This document shows, piece by piece, positions 43,979 through 53,163 of a stretch of DNA of 64,000 bases. Under the pieces are notes generated by a model that was given only the letters and a program-made list of their open reading frames with translations, was not told the DNA's origin and ran no database searches. The DNA lies in NCBI RefSeq assembly GCF_044762855.1, contig NZ_JBIWFB010000009.1, forward strand, positions 1-64,000. Direction: 5' to 3'. Every line of letters begins with the position of its first letter. Positions within the stretch are counted from its first letter, which is position 1. This DNA is from Psychrobacillus sp044762855 (GTDB lineage: Bacteria > Bacillota > Bacilli > Bacillales_A > Planococcaceae). The translations under genes and the position numbers were made by a program.

Positions 43979-44986
43979 ATGTTTTCAAATGCACATATTG
44001 GAATAGATTTAGGAACAGCAAATACATTAGTTTATACAAAAAGCAAAGGCTTACTTATAGATGAACCTACAGTTGTAGCAGTGAATACAAAAACAAAAGA
44101 AATAGTAGCTTTCGGTGAGGAAGCAAAAAAAATGATCGGTAAAACACCTATATCAATTGAAGTAATAAGACCACTTCAAGATGGGGTTATTGCAGACTTT
44201 GATATTACAACTCAATTATTAAAACTAGTAATGCAAAAAGCTAGTAAGAAATTAGGTACTTCGCTTCGCAAACCAACTGTTATCGTTTGTACTCCTTCAG
44301 GTGCAACATCTGTCGAGCGTAGAGCAATTCAAGATGCCGTCCGACAAAGCGGTGCAAAAGAAGTACAACTAATGGAAGAGCCTGTAGCTGCAGCAATTGG
44401 AGCTGGACTTCCTGTAGATGAACCTGTTGCAAGTATGATTGTTGATATTGGCGGAGGTACAACGGAAGTTGGAATTATTTCATTTGGTGGCGTAGTTGCT
44501 TCTAACACAGTAAAATCTGCAGGTGATCGAATGGATGAAGCAATTATCCATTTTATTAGAAAAGAATATAATGTCATCATTGGAGAACCAACTGCTGAAA
44601 ATATAAAGAAAACAATTGGTCATGCATTAGTCCCTCATACGGTAGAACAAATGGATGTGCGCGGAAGAGATGTTGTGACGGGTTTACCTAAAACGATCCA
44701 TCTTTCTTCTACTCAAATTCAAGAAGTTTTAAAAGAATCACTTGAAATTATTTTAGAAGTAGTCCGTGCAACACTTGAAATATGCCCACCGGAACTTTCG
44801 GGAGATATCGTAGATCATGGAGTGGTACTGACAGGTGGCGGTGCCTTATTAAAAGATATAAAAGAATGGCTTTCAAGTGTTATTGAAGTACCTGTTCACC
44901 TTGCACCTGAACCGCTACAATCTGTAGCTATTGGAACTGGAAAAGCTTACTTCTTGTCTAGTCGTAAACAAAAAGTTGCTAAATAA
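43979..44986 (+). CDS. mreBH: Actin-like cell-shape protein MreBH
   Basis: This 335-residue bacterial actin forms membrane-bound filaments that guide lateral wall synthesis. It has phosphate-1 GIDLGTANTLVY, connect and phosphate-2 VDIGGGTTEVGIISFGG, and adenosine motif LTGGGALLKDIKEWL. Its length and lone position (no mreC or mreD nearby) and the start MFSNAHIGIDLGTANTL agree better with MreBH than MreB or Mbl. ATG follows GGAGGA. The regulatory region contains no obvious sigma-I site. Confidence 0.87.
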   Translation: MFSNAHIGIDLGTANTLVYTKSKGLLIDEPTVVAVNTKTKEIVAFGEEAKKMIGKTPISIEVIRPLQDGVIADFDITTQLLKLVMQKASKKLGTSLRKPTVIVCTPSGATSVERRAIQDAVRQSGAKEVQLMEEPVAAAIGAGLPVDEPVASMIVDIGGGTTEVGIISFGGVVASNTVKSAGDRMDEAIIHFIRKEYNVIIGEPTAENIKKTIGHALVPHTVEQMDVRGRDVVTGLPKTIHLSSTQIQEVLKESLEIILEVVRATLEICPPELSGDIVDHGVVLTGGGALLKDIKEWLSSVIEVPVHLAPEPLQSVAIGTGKAYFLSSRKQKVAK

Positions 44987-45082
44987 AGTTGCTAACTACC
45001 GTTTTAAGTTGAAACAAATAACAAGCATTCCCCTCTCATTTAATATAAAATAAAAAATAAAGTAATTATTAGGGGGAACATT

Positions 45083-45652
45083 ATGTCAAAGCTAGATGAA
45101 ATTTTATCATTTAATAAATCTTTTGTAGAAAACGAATTATACAAACCTTACGTAACAACGAAGTTTCCCGATAAACGAATGGTCATTTTAACATGTATGG
45201 ATACTAGACTTACAGAAATGATTCACAAATCAATGAATATAAAAAATGGTGATGTCAAACTTGTTAAGAGTGCCGGCGCCGTTATTAATCATCCATTTGG
45301 TGGTATTATGAGAAGCTTGATAGTAGCTGTTTATGAACTACAAGCAGACGAAATTTTCGTCGTTGGACATCATGATTGTGGTATGAGTGCAATCCAACCA
45401 GATAAAATAGTAGAAAAAATGATCGACAGAGGTGTAGATCCTCATACTTTCGATGTTTTAAAATATTCAGGTGTTAATATGGATAAATGGTTAGAAGGTT
45501 TTTCTGATGTAGAACAAAGTGTTTTACATAGTGTGGAGATGATTAGAAATCATCCACTCATCTTACCAAGCATTCCTGTTCATGGATTAATTATTGATCC
45601 AACGACTGGACGTTTAGACTTAGTTACAGATGGTTCTGTCGACAACAAGTAA
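45083..45652 (+). CDS. ytiB: Beta-class carbonic anhydrase, YtiB-like
   Basis: This 189-residue enzyme interconverts CO2 and bicarbonate. Zinc ligands are C and D in LTCMDTRL, and H and C in VGHHDCGMS. The length and sequence resemble B. subtilis YtiB, a short beta/clade-D carbonic anhydrase. ATG follows AGGGGGA. It is monocistronic with its own terminator. Confidence 0.87.
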   Translation: MSKLDEILSFNKSFVENELYKPYVTTKFPDKRMVILTCMDTRLTEMIHKSMNIKNGDVKLVKSAGAVINHPFGGIMRSLIVAVYELQADEIFVVGHHDCGMSAIQPDKIVEKMIDRGVDPHTFDVLKYSGVNMDKWLEGFSDVEQSVLHSVEMIRNHPLILPSIPVHGLIIDPTTGRLDLVTDGSVDNK

Positions 45653-45677
45653 ATTATTTCCCGGGAAATCGACACAT

Positions 45678-45715
45678 AAAAGCCAGTTGTTCAGAAATGG
45701 AACAACCGGCTTTTT
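45678..45715. terminator. Terminator after the carbonic anhydrase gene
   Basis: The 15-bp arms 45678-45692 and 45700-45714, with one G-T pair, are flanked by A and T runs. Confidence 0.88.
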
Positions 45716-45741
45716 AATTTTTTATAAAGACTCTTACCCTT

Positions 45742-46287
45742 TCAATATTCTTCACTCAGTGAAGCATACATATAATGGTCTTCCCACTTACCATTAATGA
45801 AGAGAAGTTTACGAAGTAATCCTTCTCGTAGAAATTCATTTTTTTCTAGTACTTTAATCGACCCACCATTTCGTGGAGATACATATGCCTCTATACGGTT
45901 TAAATGGACGTGTTCAAAACCAAATGATTTGACGATATGTACTGCTTCTGATGCTATCCCTTTTCCAACAAATTGTTCATCAATCGAGTAACCAATTAGT
46001 CCACTAGAAAAGGGCATTCTTTTTAGGCTATATAACGAGATATGACCAATCATTTTATCTGTATTATGCTCGAATATGCCAAAACCAAATTCTCTTTTTT
46101 CTTGCATCAAAAGCAGGGATTCTCTAATTTTCTCTCTTTGAACAGTAGTAGTGTAGTAGTCATCTCGGTGCAAAGGTTCATAGATGGACCAATAATACTT
46201 ATTTCGGTAAACAAGATCTGCTAAACTCGGTGCATCTTTTATACTTAATGTCCGTAAATAACAAGTATCCCCTTCTAAGTAAATCAA
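45742..46287 (-). CDS. GNAT family N-acetyltransferase (RimJ/RimL type)
   Basis: This 181-residue acyltransferase has the GNAT core: IGYSIDEQFVGKGIASEAV (acetyl-CoA loop R/Q-x-x-G-x-G/A, here QFVGKGIA) and HLNRIEAYVSPRNGGSIKVLEK. The substrate is unknown; RimJ-like members modify ribosomal proteins or aminoglycosides. The start is TTG with AAGGGTG upstream. It lies 6 nt after the oligoendopeptidase gene and is probably co-transcribed with it. Confidence 0.85.
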   Translation of the reverse strand: MIYLEGDTCYLRTLSIKDAPSLADLVYRNKYYWSIYEPLHRDDYYTTTVQREKIRESLLLMQEKREFGFGIFEHNTDKMIGHISLYSLKRMPFSSGLIGYSIDEQFVGKGIASEAVHIVKSFGFEHVHLNRIEAYVSPRNGGSIKVLEKNEFLREGLLRKLLFINGKWEDHYMYASLSEEY

Positions 46288-46293
46288 GCTTTT

Positions 46294-48096
46294 TCACCCT
46301 TTTGCATTAGTCAATTGAATAAATTCGTTCACATCTTGAATGCAAAGGTTGATACCTTTTATCCAAAACGCTTCTTTCGTAATATCTTCCCCTAAATGCT
46401 TCATTGCTAAATCTTCTACTGTCATCACTGCTGTATCTTGAAGTAGAGCAATATATTTTTCTTCAAAGTTAGCACCTTCTGAAATAGCTTTCGCATAGAT
46501 ACTTAAAGAAAATAAATAGCCAAAAGTATATGGGAAATTATAAAATGGTACATCGGTAATATAAAAATGTAATTTAGAAGCCCAGAAATGTGGATGAGTT
46601 GTTTCCAATGCATCGCCATACGCTTCTTTTTGAGCAGCTTCCATTAGTTCATTTAATCTAGTTGCAGAAACGATTCCATTTTTGCGTTCCTCATAGAATC
46701 TAGTTTCAAACAAAAAGCGTGCATGGATATTCATAAAAAATGCAACACTACGCTGAATTTTATCTTCTAAAAGAGCAATTTTTTCTTCATCTGTTTTCGC
46801 TTCTTTTACTGCAGCGTCGGCAACAATCATTTCGGCAAACGTAGATGCCGTCTCCGCTACTCCCATTGCGTATTGACGATTCATCCAATGTACTGGTCTT
46901 AAAGCATATGAATGAAAAGCATGTCCCAATTCATGTGCAAGCGTTGAAACATTGGACATAGAGCCACTATACGTCATGAAAATACGAGATTCTTCTGATA
47001 CTGGCATTCCTGTACAAAAGCCTCCTGGACGTTTTTTTGGACGATCTTCTGCTTCAATCCATCCTTTTTCAAAAGCATTTCTTGAAAATGCTGCAAGTTT
47101 AGGACCGAATTCTTTGAAATGCTTCAAAATGAACTCCGCACCTTGTTGAAAGTCCATCTTTTCCGTAGAAGCGCTTACCGGTGCATCCAAGTCATACCAG
47201 TGCATTCTTTTTTCGCCTAGCATAGCCGATTTTCTATTTAAATATTCAACGAATGGTGCTTTATTTTTGGCAATAGCACCCCACATTGCGTCTAGTGTCT
47301 GTTGTTTCATACGATTAATTTGCAAAGGTTCTTGTAAAACGGAATCCCACCCTCTTTTTTCGTATACAGCTAGTCGAAATCCTGCAAGATGGTTTAATGT
47401 TTTAGCGAAAAAGTCTTCTTTCTCTGTCCAAGCAGCCTCTAACGCGTCAAAGGAGTGTTTTCGAATAGCAGCCTCTTCGTGTGAGCTTAAATTATTCGCT
47501 TGTCCAACAGATAGCTCTTTTTCCACTCCGTCGATAGTTACTTTGATACGCATATCACCTACTAGTAAATCGTATAATTGACCCCAAGCATGATATCCAT
47601 CAACACCCAGCGTTGTGATCATATCTTCTTCTTTTTCAGAGAGCATTCGCTTAGCTTCGTCTCTCCATTCGTTTAATACAAATGTAAAGGTAGAGAGTTC
47701 ATTGGTTTGTAGCAAATCTTGCCAAAGGGATTCTTCAGTCTGACCTAGCATTTGTTGGATCGTAAGCGTTGAGGAAGACAGTTTTGCATAAAGAGACCCT
47801 ACTTCTCCTTCTAATAATGCAGCTTGTTTATCCGTCGTATCTTGTGCTAACAAGCAGCCGATTACCGCTCCCCCTTCAGATAAATTCACTGCTATATCTT
47901 TCAATTTGTCAATCGTATGTACTATTTTATCTACATCTTGAATCGATGATGGAGTAGAAAAATTTTTTAGTTCCCCTTCAAAGGCCACCAATTTGTTCTT
48001 TACATCATCTAAGTGCTTTCGAAGTTCCGTTGAACTACTTCCTCCTACAAAAAAGGAGTCTAAATCCCATACAACCGAATAAGTTTCTGCATTCAT
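46294..48096 (-). CDS. pepF: Oligoendopeptidase F (M3 family)
   Basis: This 600-residue PepF-type zinc peptidase has HELGH in VSTLAHELGHAFHSYAL, the third ligand in GVAETASTFAEM, and the GFCTGMP substrate loop. It cleaves peptides of about 7-17 residues in the cytosol. B. subtilis relatives include YjbG and the sporulation-linked PepF. ATG follows GGGGGAAG. It heads a two-gene operon with the GNAT gene. Confidence 0.87.
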   Translation of the reverse strand: MNAETYSVVWDLDSFFVGGSSSTELRKHLDDVKNKLVAFEGELKNFSTPSSIQDVDKIVHTIDKLKDIAVNLSEGGAVIGCLLAQDTTDKQAALLEGEVGSLYAKLSSSTLTIQQMLGQTEESLWQDLLQTNELSTFTFVLNEWRDEAKRMLSEKEEDMITTLGVDGYHAWGQLYDLLVGDMRIKVTIDGVEKELSVGQANNLSSHEEAAIRKHSFDALEAAWTEKEDFFAKTLNHLAGFRLAVYEKRGWDSVLQEPLQINRMKQQTLDAMWGAIAKNKAPFVEYLNRKSAMLGEKRMHWYDLDAPVSASTEKMDFQQGAEFILKHFKEFGPKLAAFSRNAFEKGWIEAEDRPKKRPGGFCTGMPVSEESRIFMTYSGSMSNVSTLAHELGHAFHSYALRPVHWMNRQYAMGVAETASTFAEMIVADAAVKEAKTDEEKIALLEDKIQRSVAFFMNIHARFLFETRFYEERKNGIVSATRLNELMEAAQKEAYGDALETTHPHFWASKLHFYITDVPFYNFPYTFGYLFSLSIYAKAISEGANFEEKYIALLQDTAVMTVEDLAMKHLGEDITKEAFWIKGINLCIQDVNEFIQLTNAKG

Positions 48097-48252
48097 TTAA
48101 ATCTTCCCCCTATAATGACAATATATTTAGAAATTTAGTATACCATGTTTTTGACTTCCGATTATGCAGTTTTCGTCACATAATATTCATAATTGTAATT
48201 TGTCGTAGGTTTATTTCAAAGGTATACTTACTATATAGAAGGAGGAGATCGA

Positions 48253-48981
48253 ATGGTCAAAATCATCCTTTTGATTTTAAGCTTAATCTCTACAATCACT
48301 GTGCATATACTTGCAAATGTACTTCCTATAAATGATCAAACAACTGTAAGTATTTTAAATAGACTTCCTATATTTTTCACACCTGCCCATTATGTATTTT
48401 TTATTTGGATTGTTATTTATCTTTTATTGGCAAGTTGGATTTGGAATAGTATAAAAGAGTATCAGGCTACTCGACACCTCCCTTTAAAACGGGTTTTACT
48501 CTTTGTCATTACTTCTATTTTACATAGTATATGGATTCTTTTTTGGCATTTTGAGCAGTTTAATTATGCTCTAATTACTATGCTTCTTTTACTTGGGACT
48601 TTATTTTTACTTTATACAACTTATCCAGTCAAACAACCTAACTGGATGAGCAGATTACCTATTTCTATTTATTTTGGTTGGGCATTTATTATGACCTTCA
48701 TCAATCTGGATTATCTTTTGACTTTTTATGAATTCAGCGGTTTAGGAATTACAAAGTCGCTGTGGACAGTTATTCTTTTAACTATTGCTACAGCTATCGC
48801 TCTCCATTTTAGATATCATTTTGCAGATCGGGCGATAGTACTTGTTTTTATCTGGACTTTTTTAGGACTCGCCTGCCGTCATCTGTTTAACGAGTTACTC
48901 ATATCAACTGCATCCATTTTTTTAAGCAGTGTGCTTGTTGTAGGTATATTTTTCATTAAAAAAACGCCACCGAAGGAATAA
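48253..48981 (+). CDS. TspO/MBR-related tryptophan-rich membrane protein
   Basis: This 242-residue integral membrane protein has about seven helices. Motifs resembling the tryptophan-rich sensory (TspO-like) group are NVLPINDQTT, FFTPAHYVFFIWIVIYLLL and an ISIYFGWAF helix. It is longer than classic five-helix TspO. The ligand and function are unknown. ATG follows AGGAGGAG. It converges on map. Confidence 0.75.
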   Translation: MVKIILLILSLISTITVHILANVLPINDQTTVSILNRLPIFFTPAHYVFFIWIVIYLLLASWIWNSIKEYQATRHLPLKRVLLFVITSILHSIWILFWHFEQFNYALITMLLLLGTLFLLYTTYPVKQPNWMSRLPISIYFGWAFIMTFINLDYLLTFYEFSGLGITKSLWTVILLTIATAIALHFRYHFADRAIVLVFIWTFLGLACRHLFNELLISTASIFLSSVLVVGIFFIKKTPPKE

Positions 48982-48998
48982 TTTCGGGTGGCGTTTTA
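48961..48998. terminator. Bidirectional terminator between the TspO-like gene and map
   Basis: The arms AAAACGCCACC and complement at 48961-48971 and 48987-48997 lie with A/T tracts. It overlaps the stop codon of the TspO-like gene. Confidence 0.85.
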
Positions 48999-49004
48999 CT
49001 TATT

Positions 49005-49754
49005 TTAATCTAATTTTGTTAAAAGAATTGGACCTTCTTTTGTTACAACAATTGTATGTTCGATTTGAGCTACCAATGATTTGTCAGGTGTGACGAACGT
49101 CCATCCATCTCCAGACTCCACAATATGCTCTGCTTTCGCCGAGATAAATGGCTCCACTGCAAGCACCATACCTTCTTTTAAAATCGTAGGATCCCATGCA
49201 TCATAATAATTCAATACATGCTGTGGTGCTTCATGTAGAGATTTTCCAATTCCATGTCCCGTTAAATTCATAATAACATGTAGGCCATTGTCTTTTGCTT
49301 CTCTTGCAACTGCTTTACCGATTTGATTTAAGCGAGCACCTGTCTTCACTTTTAACATTGCACGGTTGAAGGCACTTTCCGCTACTGCACATAGCTTCTC
49401 TTTTTCTGGATAGCCGTCTCCCACAACAAATGAAATACCAGTATCTGCAAAGTAACCATCATATGAACCAGACACGTCGATATTGACCATGTCTCCTTCT
49501 TGAATAACACGTGACCCAGGAATGCCATGAGCAACTTCTTCGTTTACACTTATACAAGTATAGCCTGGGAAATCATACTCCCCTTTAGGTCCTGAAATGG
49601 CACCTGTTTCTGTGAACATTTTGCCTGCAATTTCATCTAATTCTTTTGTTGTGACACCAGGTTTTGTTGCCGCCTGCATCGCATCGCGTACTTCTGCCAC
49701 AATTCGGCCGATTTTTTTTAACGCTTCTAACTCTTCATTTGTTTGTACAATCAT
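49005..49754 (-). CDS. map: Methionine aminopeptidase, type I
   Basis: This 249-residue dinuclear metallo-enzyme removes N-terminal methionine from new proteins. Metal ligands are seen in NIDVSGSYDGYFADTG (two Asp), NLTGHGIGKSLHE (His), VLAVEPF (Glu) and AQIEHTIVV (Glu). There is no N-terminal zinc or linker extension. The size equals B. subtilis YflG (MapB), the non-ribosomal-operon copy. ATG follows GAAGGGA. Confidence 0.93.
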   Translation of the reverse strand: MIVQTNEELEALKKIGRIVAEVRDAMQAATKPGVTTKELDEIAGKMFTETGAISGPKGEYDFPGYTCISVNEEVAHGIPGSRVIQEGDMVNIDVSGSYDGYFADTGISFVVGDGYPEKEKLCAVAESAFNRAMLKVKTGARLNQIGKAVAREAKDNGLHVIMNLTGHGIGKSLHEAPQHVLNYYDAWDPTILKEGMVLAVEPFISAKAEHIVESGDGWTFVTPDKSLVAQIEHTIVVTKEGPILLTKLD

Positions 49755-49801
49755 CTATATAAGATCCCTTCTCCATTAACTGTACAATAATCATATCATA
49801 T

Positions 49802-50383
49802 TTATACTCTATTCGGCAGTAAAAGGCGTGGTGCTTTTACGAACAACACCGTACAAATAAATGCTGCGACTAAAAATACTGGTATCATATAAGTAGAATT
49901 ATAAATGACCGAATATAAAATCGGATTTTGATCTCCAGCGTATTCGCTAAAAAATAGAATACCAGACGTTACATGTGCTAAGTAACGGAGAAATGCCGCA
50001 ACAAATGTACCAGCAATGACTGCTGTAATCATTTTCTTCGTATCTTTGTTTTCTAATGCTTTTATAAATGAAGGTCTAAAGAAACCAGCAAATCCTGCTA
50101 CCATAAAGGCGATAAAATAATCGATTCCTACTTGAAAAATAACAAATATAAATGATAAAGGTGCGAAATAAGCACTGCCTGTTGCCACTTGCAATAAACC
50201 AATTAAAAATCCTGTAATTAATCCAGCAACAACTCCACGTCTGAAAGCAATTAAAATAACTGGTACAAGCACAAACGTAACTGATCCACCTTGTGGCATG
50301 CCAAACCCAATCAGGTCTAATACATATCCTAAAGCTGCAAATATAGCTATCTCCACTAATAATAAAACACGTTGATTTCTCAT
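49802..50383 (-). CDS. thiT: Thiamine ECF transporter S component ThiT
   Basis: This 193-residue six-helix membrane protein binds thiamine and works with the energy-coupling EcfAA'T module encoded elsewhere. The family start LLVEIAIFAALGYVLDL and the FAPLSFIFVIFQVGIDYF region are present. The ATG at 50383 is chosen because AAAGGGGAG lies just ahead; longer frames run through the riboswitch terminator. A TPP riboswitch in the leader confirms the substrate. Confidence 0.92.
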   Translation of the reverse strand: MRNQRVLLLVEIAIFAALGYVLDLIGFGMPQGGSVTFVLVPVILIAFRRGVVAGLITGFLIGLLQVATGSAYFAPLSFIFVIFQVGIDYFIAFMVAGFAGFFRPSFIKALENKDTKKMITAVIAGTFVAAFLRYLAHVTSGILFFSEYAGDQNPILYSVIYNSTYMIPVFLVAAFICTVLFVKAPRLLLPNRV

Positions 50384-50405
50384 TGTACTCCCCTTTTTTG
50401 CCCAC

Positions 50406-50439
50406 AAAAAAACGACGCCCGGGATAGACCCAGACATCG
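50406..50439 (-). terminator. Riboswitch-controlled terminator of thiT
   Basis: On the minus strand the arms CGATGTCTGGG (50429-50439) and CCCGGGCGTCG (50413-50423, with G-T pairs) are followed by T7. It is the expression platform of the TPP riboswitch. Confidence 0.85.
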
Positions 50440-50458
50440 CGCGATTGTCAGTTTCCAT

Positions 50459-50533
50459 CCACATCCCTACGCAAGCTTGAACTTACAGGTTCGAAGGGTA
50501 CAATCTCAGCCGCGTAAGCGACGCCCCTTGTGG
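50459..50533 (-). ncRNA. TPP riboswitch (thi-box)
   Basis: On the minus strand the leader contains GGGGCGTCGC, GGCTGAGATTGTACCC, TTCGAACCTG and GCGTAGGGA in order, the conserved core of the thiamine pyrophosphate aptamer. P1 can form from CCACA (50529-50533) and TGTGG (50459-50463). A terminator follows, so TPP binding is expected to switch off thiT transcription. Confidence 0.95.
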
Positions 50534-50644
50534 TTATGAATTATTTAGTTCGAATTCATTGTAGCCCAACAAAATAAGGAATGCAACCCCTCTTCCTTCA
50601 TTGGTATACTTATAGAAATAATAGATAACGGAGGGGTTACTCAG

Positions 50645-51712
50645 ATGATAGAGTTATTGCAAGATTTAATTCGCATGAAAAGTGATGATTTAGAAGGTGC
50701 AAACAAAGCGCTGTTATTTTGTAAATCTTGGCTCGAAGAACGTGGCATTACTCCAATAGTATATGAACATGATGCCAAATTCATGCTAGTTGCAGAAATA
50801 GGCAGTGGTAACGATTGTATTATATGGAATGGGCATGTAGATGTTGTTCCAGGTCATCCTGGACAATTTATCCCTATTATAGAAGGCGACAAGCTGTTTG
50901 GAAGGGGTTCTGCCGATATGAAAGCGGGAGTAGCCGCTATGATGCAAGCTTTTTATGAGCTCTCATTAGTTCCTCAAAAACTAAGGCAAAAAGTACAGTT
51001 GCATATTGTGACAGATGAAGAAACGTTTGGAGACACCTCGAAATTTCTAGTCGATCAAGGTTTTCATGGAGATTTTGTCATTTGCGGTGAACCTACCCAT
51101 TTACATATTGGACTACAAGCAAAAGGAATTGTTCAGTTAGATGTGGTCCTAAAAGGGAAATCTAGTCATGGGAGTCGTCCATGGGAAGGGATAAATGCGA
51201 TTGAGCAAGCATTCCTATTTGATCAAGAAATACACAAACTTTCTTTTTTAACAGCAAGTAATGCCTTTTATGATTATCCTTCTTTAAACTTGGCAAAAAT
51301 ACATGCAGGCGAAAGATTCAATGTTGTACCAGACGAATGTATTTTATCTTACGATATTCGCTTTGTTCCGGGGCAACATGCAATAGATATTATTAAGGAA
51401 ATAAATGATACAGCTAGCAGTCTCTTTCCAACTAGCGAGGTAATCATCCATTCCACCGCTCCGGCCGTAACGACAGAAGAAAATAATGAATATGTAAAAA
51501 AACTACAACAAATAACAACTAGTTTAACGAAGCAGCCAACTAATTTATTTGGGCAACACGGCTCTGCTGATACTCGTTTTTATGCGGAAAAAGGAGCTGG
51601 TGCCATTGAGTTTGGACCGAGTGGTGCGGATTGGCATGGGGAAAAAGAATATGTTTCCATCTCATCTGTAGAGCAATTCAAACAAGTTTTAGTATCGTTT
51701 ATTTTGGAATGA
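50645..51712 (+). CDS. M20 family metallopeptidase (ArgE/DapE type)
   Basis: This 355-residue amidohydrolase-type peptidase has metal-binding WNGHVDVVPG, RGSADMKAG and the catalytic TDEETFG, followed by a dimerisation domain with GKSSHGSRPWEGINA. The substrate could be an N-acyl amino acid or succinyl-diaminopimelate; the gene sits outside any biosynthetic operon, so this is open. ATG follows GGAGGGG. Confidence 0.87.
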   Translation: MIELLQDLIRMKSDDLEGANKALLFCKSWLEERGITPIVYEHDAKFMLVAEIGSGNDCIIWNGHVDVVPGHPGQFIPIIEGDKLFGRGSADMKAGVAAMMQAFYELSLVPQKLRQKVQLHIVTDEETFGDTSKFLVDQGFHGDFVICGEPTHLHIGLQAKGIVQLDVVLKGKSSHGSRPWEGINAIEQAFLFDQEIHKLSFLTASNAFYDYPSLNLAKIHAGERFNVVPDECILSYDIRFVPGQHAIDIIKEINDTASSLFPTSEVIIHSTAPAVTTEENNEYVKKLQQITTSLTKQPTNLFGQHGSADTRFYAEKGAGAIEFGPSGADWHGEKEYVSISSVEQFKQVLVSFILE

Positions 51713-51739
51713 TACTAAAATGAAAAGGAGATACAATAA

Positions 51740-52081
51740 GTGAATAATAGTAAAATGTTAAGTGCTCTATCCTATTTTAGTGTATTATTTGCACCATTCA
51801 TTGTTCCAATTATTGTTTTTTTTGTTTCGCACGATAAAGAAGTAAAGTATCATGCAAAAAAGTCATTAATTTCACATATTATACCAGTCATATTAATGAT
51901 TGTTTTATTTATTATCATTTTTGCAACGGTCATCCCTGCTTCGTATTCTATGAGCATGACTTTTGAACAACCTTCTTTTTGGATGGCATCTGGTCCTTTA
52001 TTATTCATTCTTTTATATGCTATCGTTTATATTATTGTTTTAATATGGAATATTATACAAGGCATCCGAGTGTTAAGATAA
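51740..52081 (+). CDS. DUF4870-type small membrane protein
   Basis: This 113-residue protein has three predicted helices (about 10-29, 42-66 and 82-106) with FVSHDKEVKYHAKKSLISHI between the first two, matching the DUF4870/Tic20-like pattern. The function is unknown. The start is GTG after AAAGGAG. It lies 27 nt after the M20 gene and may be co-transcribed. Confidence 0.72.
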   Translation: MNNSKMLSALSYFSVLFAPFIVPIIVFFVSHDKEVKYHAKKSLISHIIPVILMIVLFIIIFATVIPASYSMSMTFEQPSFWMASGPLLFILLYAIVYIIVLIWNIIQGIRVLR

Positions 52082-52141
52082 TGTTTATGCTTCACTCTTA
52101 ATGGGAATATAAACAGCATAGAGAACAGCCAGGGAGAGATC

Positions 52142-52243
52142 ATGATGAAAGTAAAATCTATCGTAAAAACTGCAATCAAATTAGCTCCAATCGTCATTCC
52201 AATTGTAAAAAAAGCAATACAAGCTAAAAAATCGACTAAATAA
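52142..52243 (+). CDS. Candidate 33-residue cationic amphipathic peptide
   Basis: The frame encodes MMKVKSIVKTAIKLAPIVIP and then IVKKAIQAKKSTK. Ten lysines and no acidic residue, with a central apolar stretch, give an amphipathic cationic helix. AGGGAGA precedes the double ATG (52142/52145), and a strong terminator follows the stop. Peptides of this type may be membrane-active toxins, bacteriocin-like, or small conserved membrane-associated proteins. No immunity or export gene was seen except the adjacent DUF4870 protein. The function is unknown. Confidence 0.6.
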   Translation: MMKVKSIVKTAIKLAPIVIPIVKKAIQAKKSTK

Positions 52244-52245
52244 TA

Positions 52246-52282
52246 AAAAGCTGTCTCCTTTTTTTCGGAGACAGCTTTTTAA
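52246..52282. terminator. Bidirectional terminator after the small peptide gene
   Basis: The arms AAAAGCTGTCTCC (52246-52258) and complement (52267-52279) have a T-rich loop. The right arm carries the SGNH stop codon region. Confidence 0.88.
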
Positions 52283-53148
52283 ATAAGTGGCTTTAACTCA
52301 GTTAACGAAAAATAATTATCCAGACCTTCTACTTTGGAAACTGGCGATGTTGCGGCTTCTTTTTGGCTATTTAAAATCTCTTCAAATGTTAAAGGATTTG
52401 GAATTGGTAGCTCGTTTGGTTGCACTTGCAAGCGTTTATTATATTGTGCCAAAAATGCGTTTGCCATTAGTCTATATCCTTCCATCGAAGGATGCACATC
52501 TGCTGGATTCGGAATAAGTTCTTTTGCTTGAGGTGCAAATGCTTCTTCTACGGATACAAATATAGCCCCATTTTCTTCTGCTTGCTCTTTTAATATTGTA
52601 TGCAATGTATTTAATTCTTTTTGAACACCTTGTTTTTGCGATTCATGTACATGTGGGTAAGCAAAGTAATATCCCATTACATAAACTTTTGCTTTCGGAG
52701 CAGCTTCTTTCACTTCTTTTATAATTTCGCTGATGTTTTTCCTTACATTATTTAATGCAAAATCGGCTGGAATTTGTTGATACGAAAGCGATCCATTTGA
52801 TGGGTTTGCTTGCACAAGTCGTAATAAATCATTTGCCCCAGCAGAAATTGTAACGAGCGTCGCATTTTTTAGTAATGCTTTTGCTTCTTCCGTTTGCACC
52901 GTCGATAACACATCCGCAGTAGTAAAACCTGGAAAAGCTAATTCTTTCGAATAAAAAGCAAGCGAGCGTGACCGTTTCAATTCCCCGGCGATTAAATCTG
53001 CATAGCCAGCATCTATTGCACGATTTGGCGTTTGCCCAGCGGCCAATGAATCACCGATTGCAATATACACTTCCGAGCTTTTTGCTTCAACTGATAAAGT
53101 CGAAAAAGGAAGCAGTAAAAAAACGATTGTAATAAACCATTTCCTCAT
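52279..53148 (-). CDS. Secreted SGNH/GDSL-family hydrolase
   Basis: This 289-residue esterase/lipase has an N-terminal signal peptide (MRKWFITIVFLLLPFSTLSV). It carries the four SGNH blocks: AIGDSLAAG (Ser nucleophile), AGYADLIAGEL with Gly, SAGANDLLR (Asn) and PADVHPSMEGY (Asp/His). The substrate is unknown. The ATG at 53148 is chosen since AAGGAG lies upstream; a GTG four codons earlier overlaps that site. It is the third gene of the yfmL-M29-SGNH set. Confidence 0.86.
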   Translation of the reverse strand: MRKWFITIVFLLLPFSTLSVEAKSSEVYIAIGDSLAAGQTPNRAIDAGYADLIAGELKRSRSLAFYSKELAFPGFTTADVLSTVQTEEAKALLKNATLVTISAGANDLLRLVQANPSNGSLSYQQIPADFALNNVRKNISEIIKEVKEAAPKAKVYVMGYYFAYPHVHESQKQGVQKELNTLHTILKEQAEENGAIFVSVEEAFAPQAKELIPNPADVHPSMEGYRLMANAFLAQYNKRLQVQPNELPIPNPLTFEEILNSQKEAATSPVSKVEGLDNYFSLTELKPLI

Positions 53149-53163
53149 GCAATGTTCCACTCC

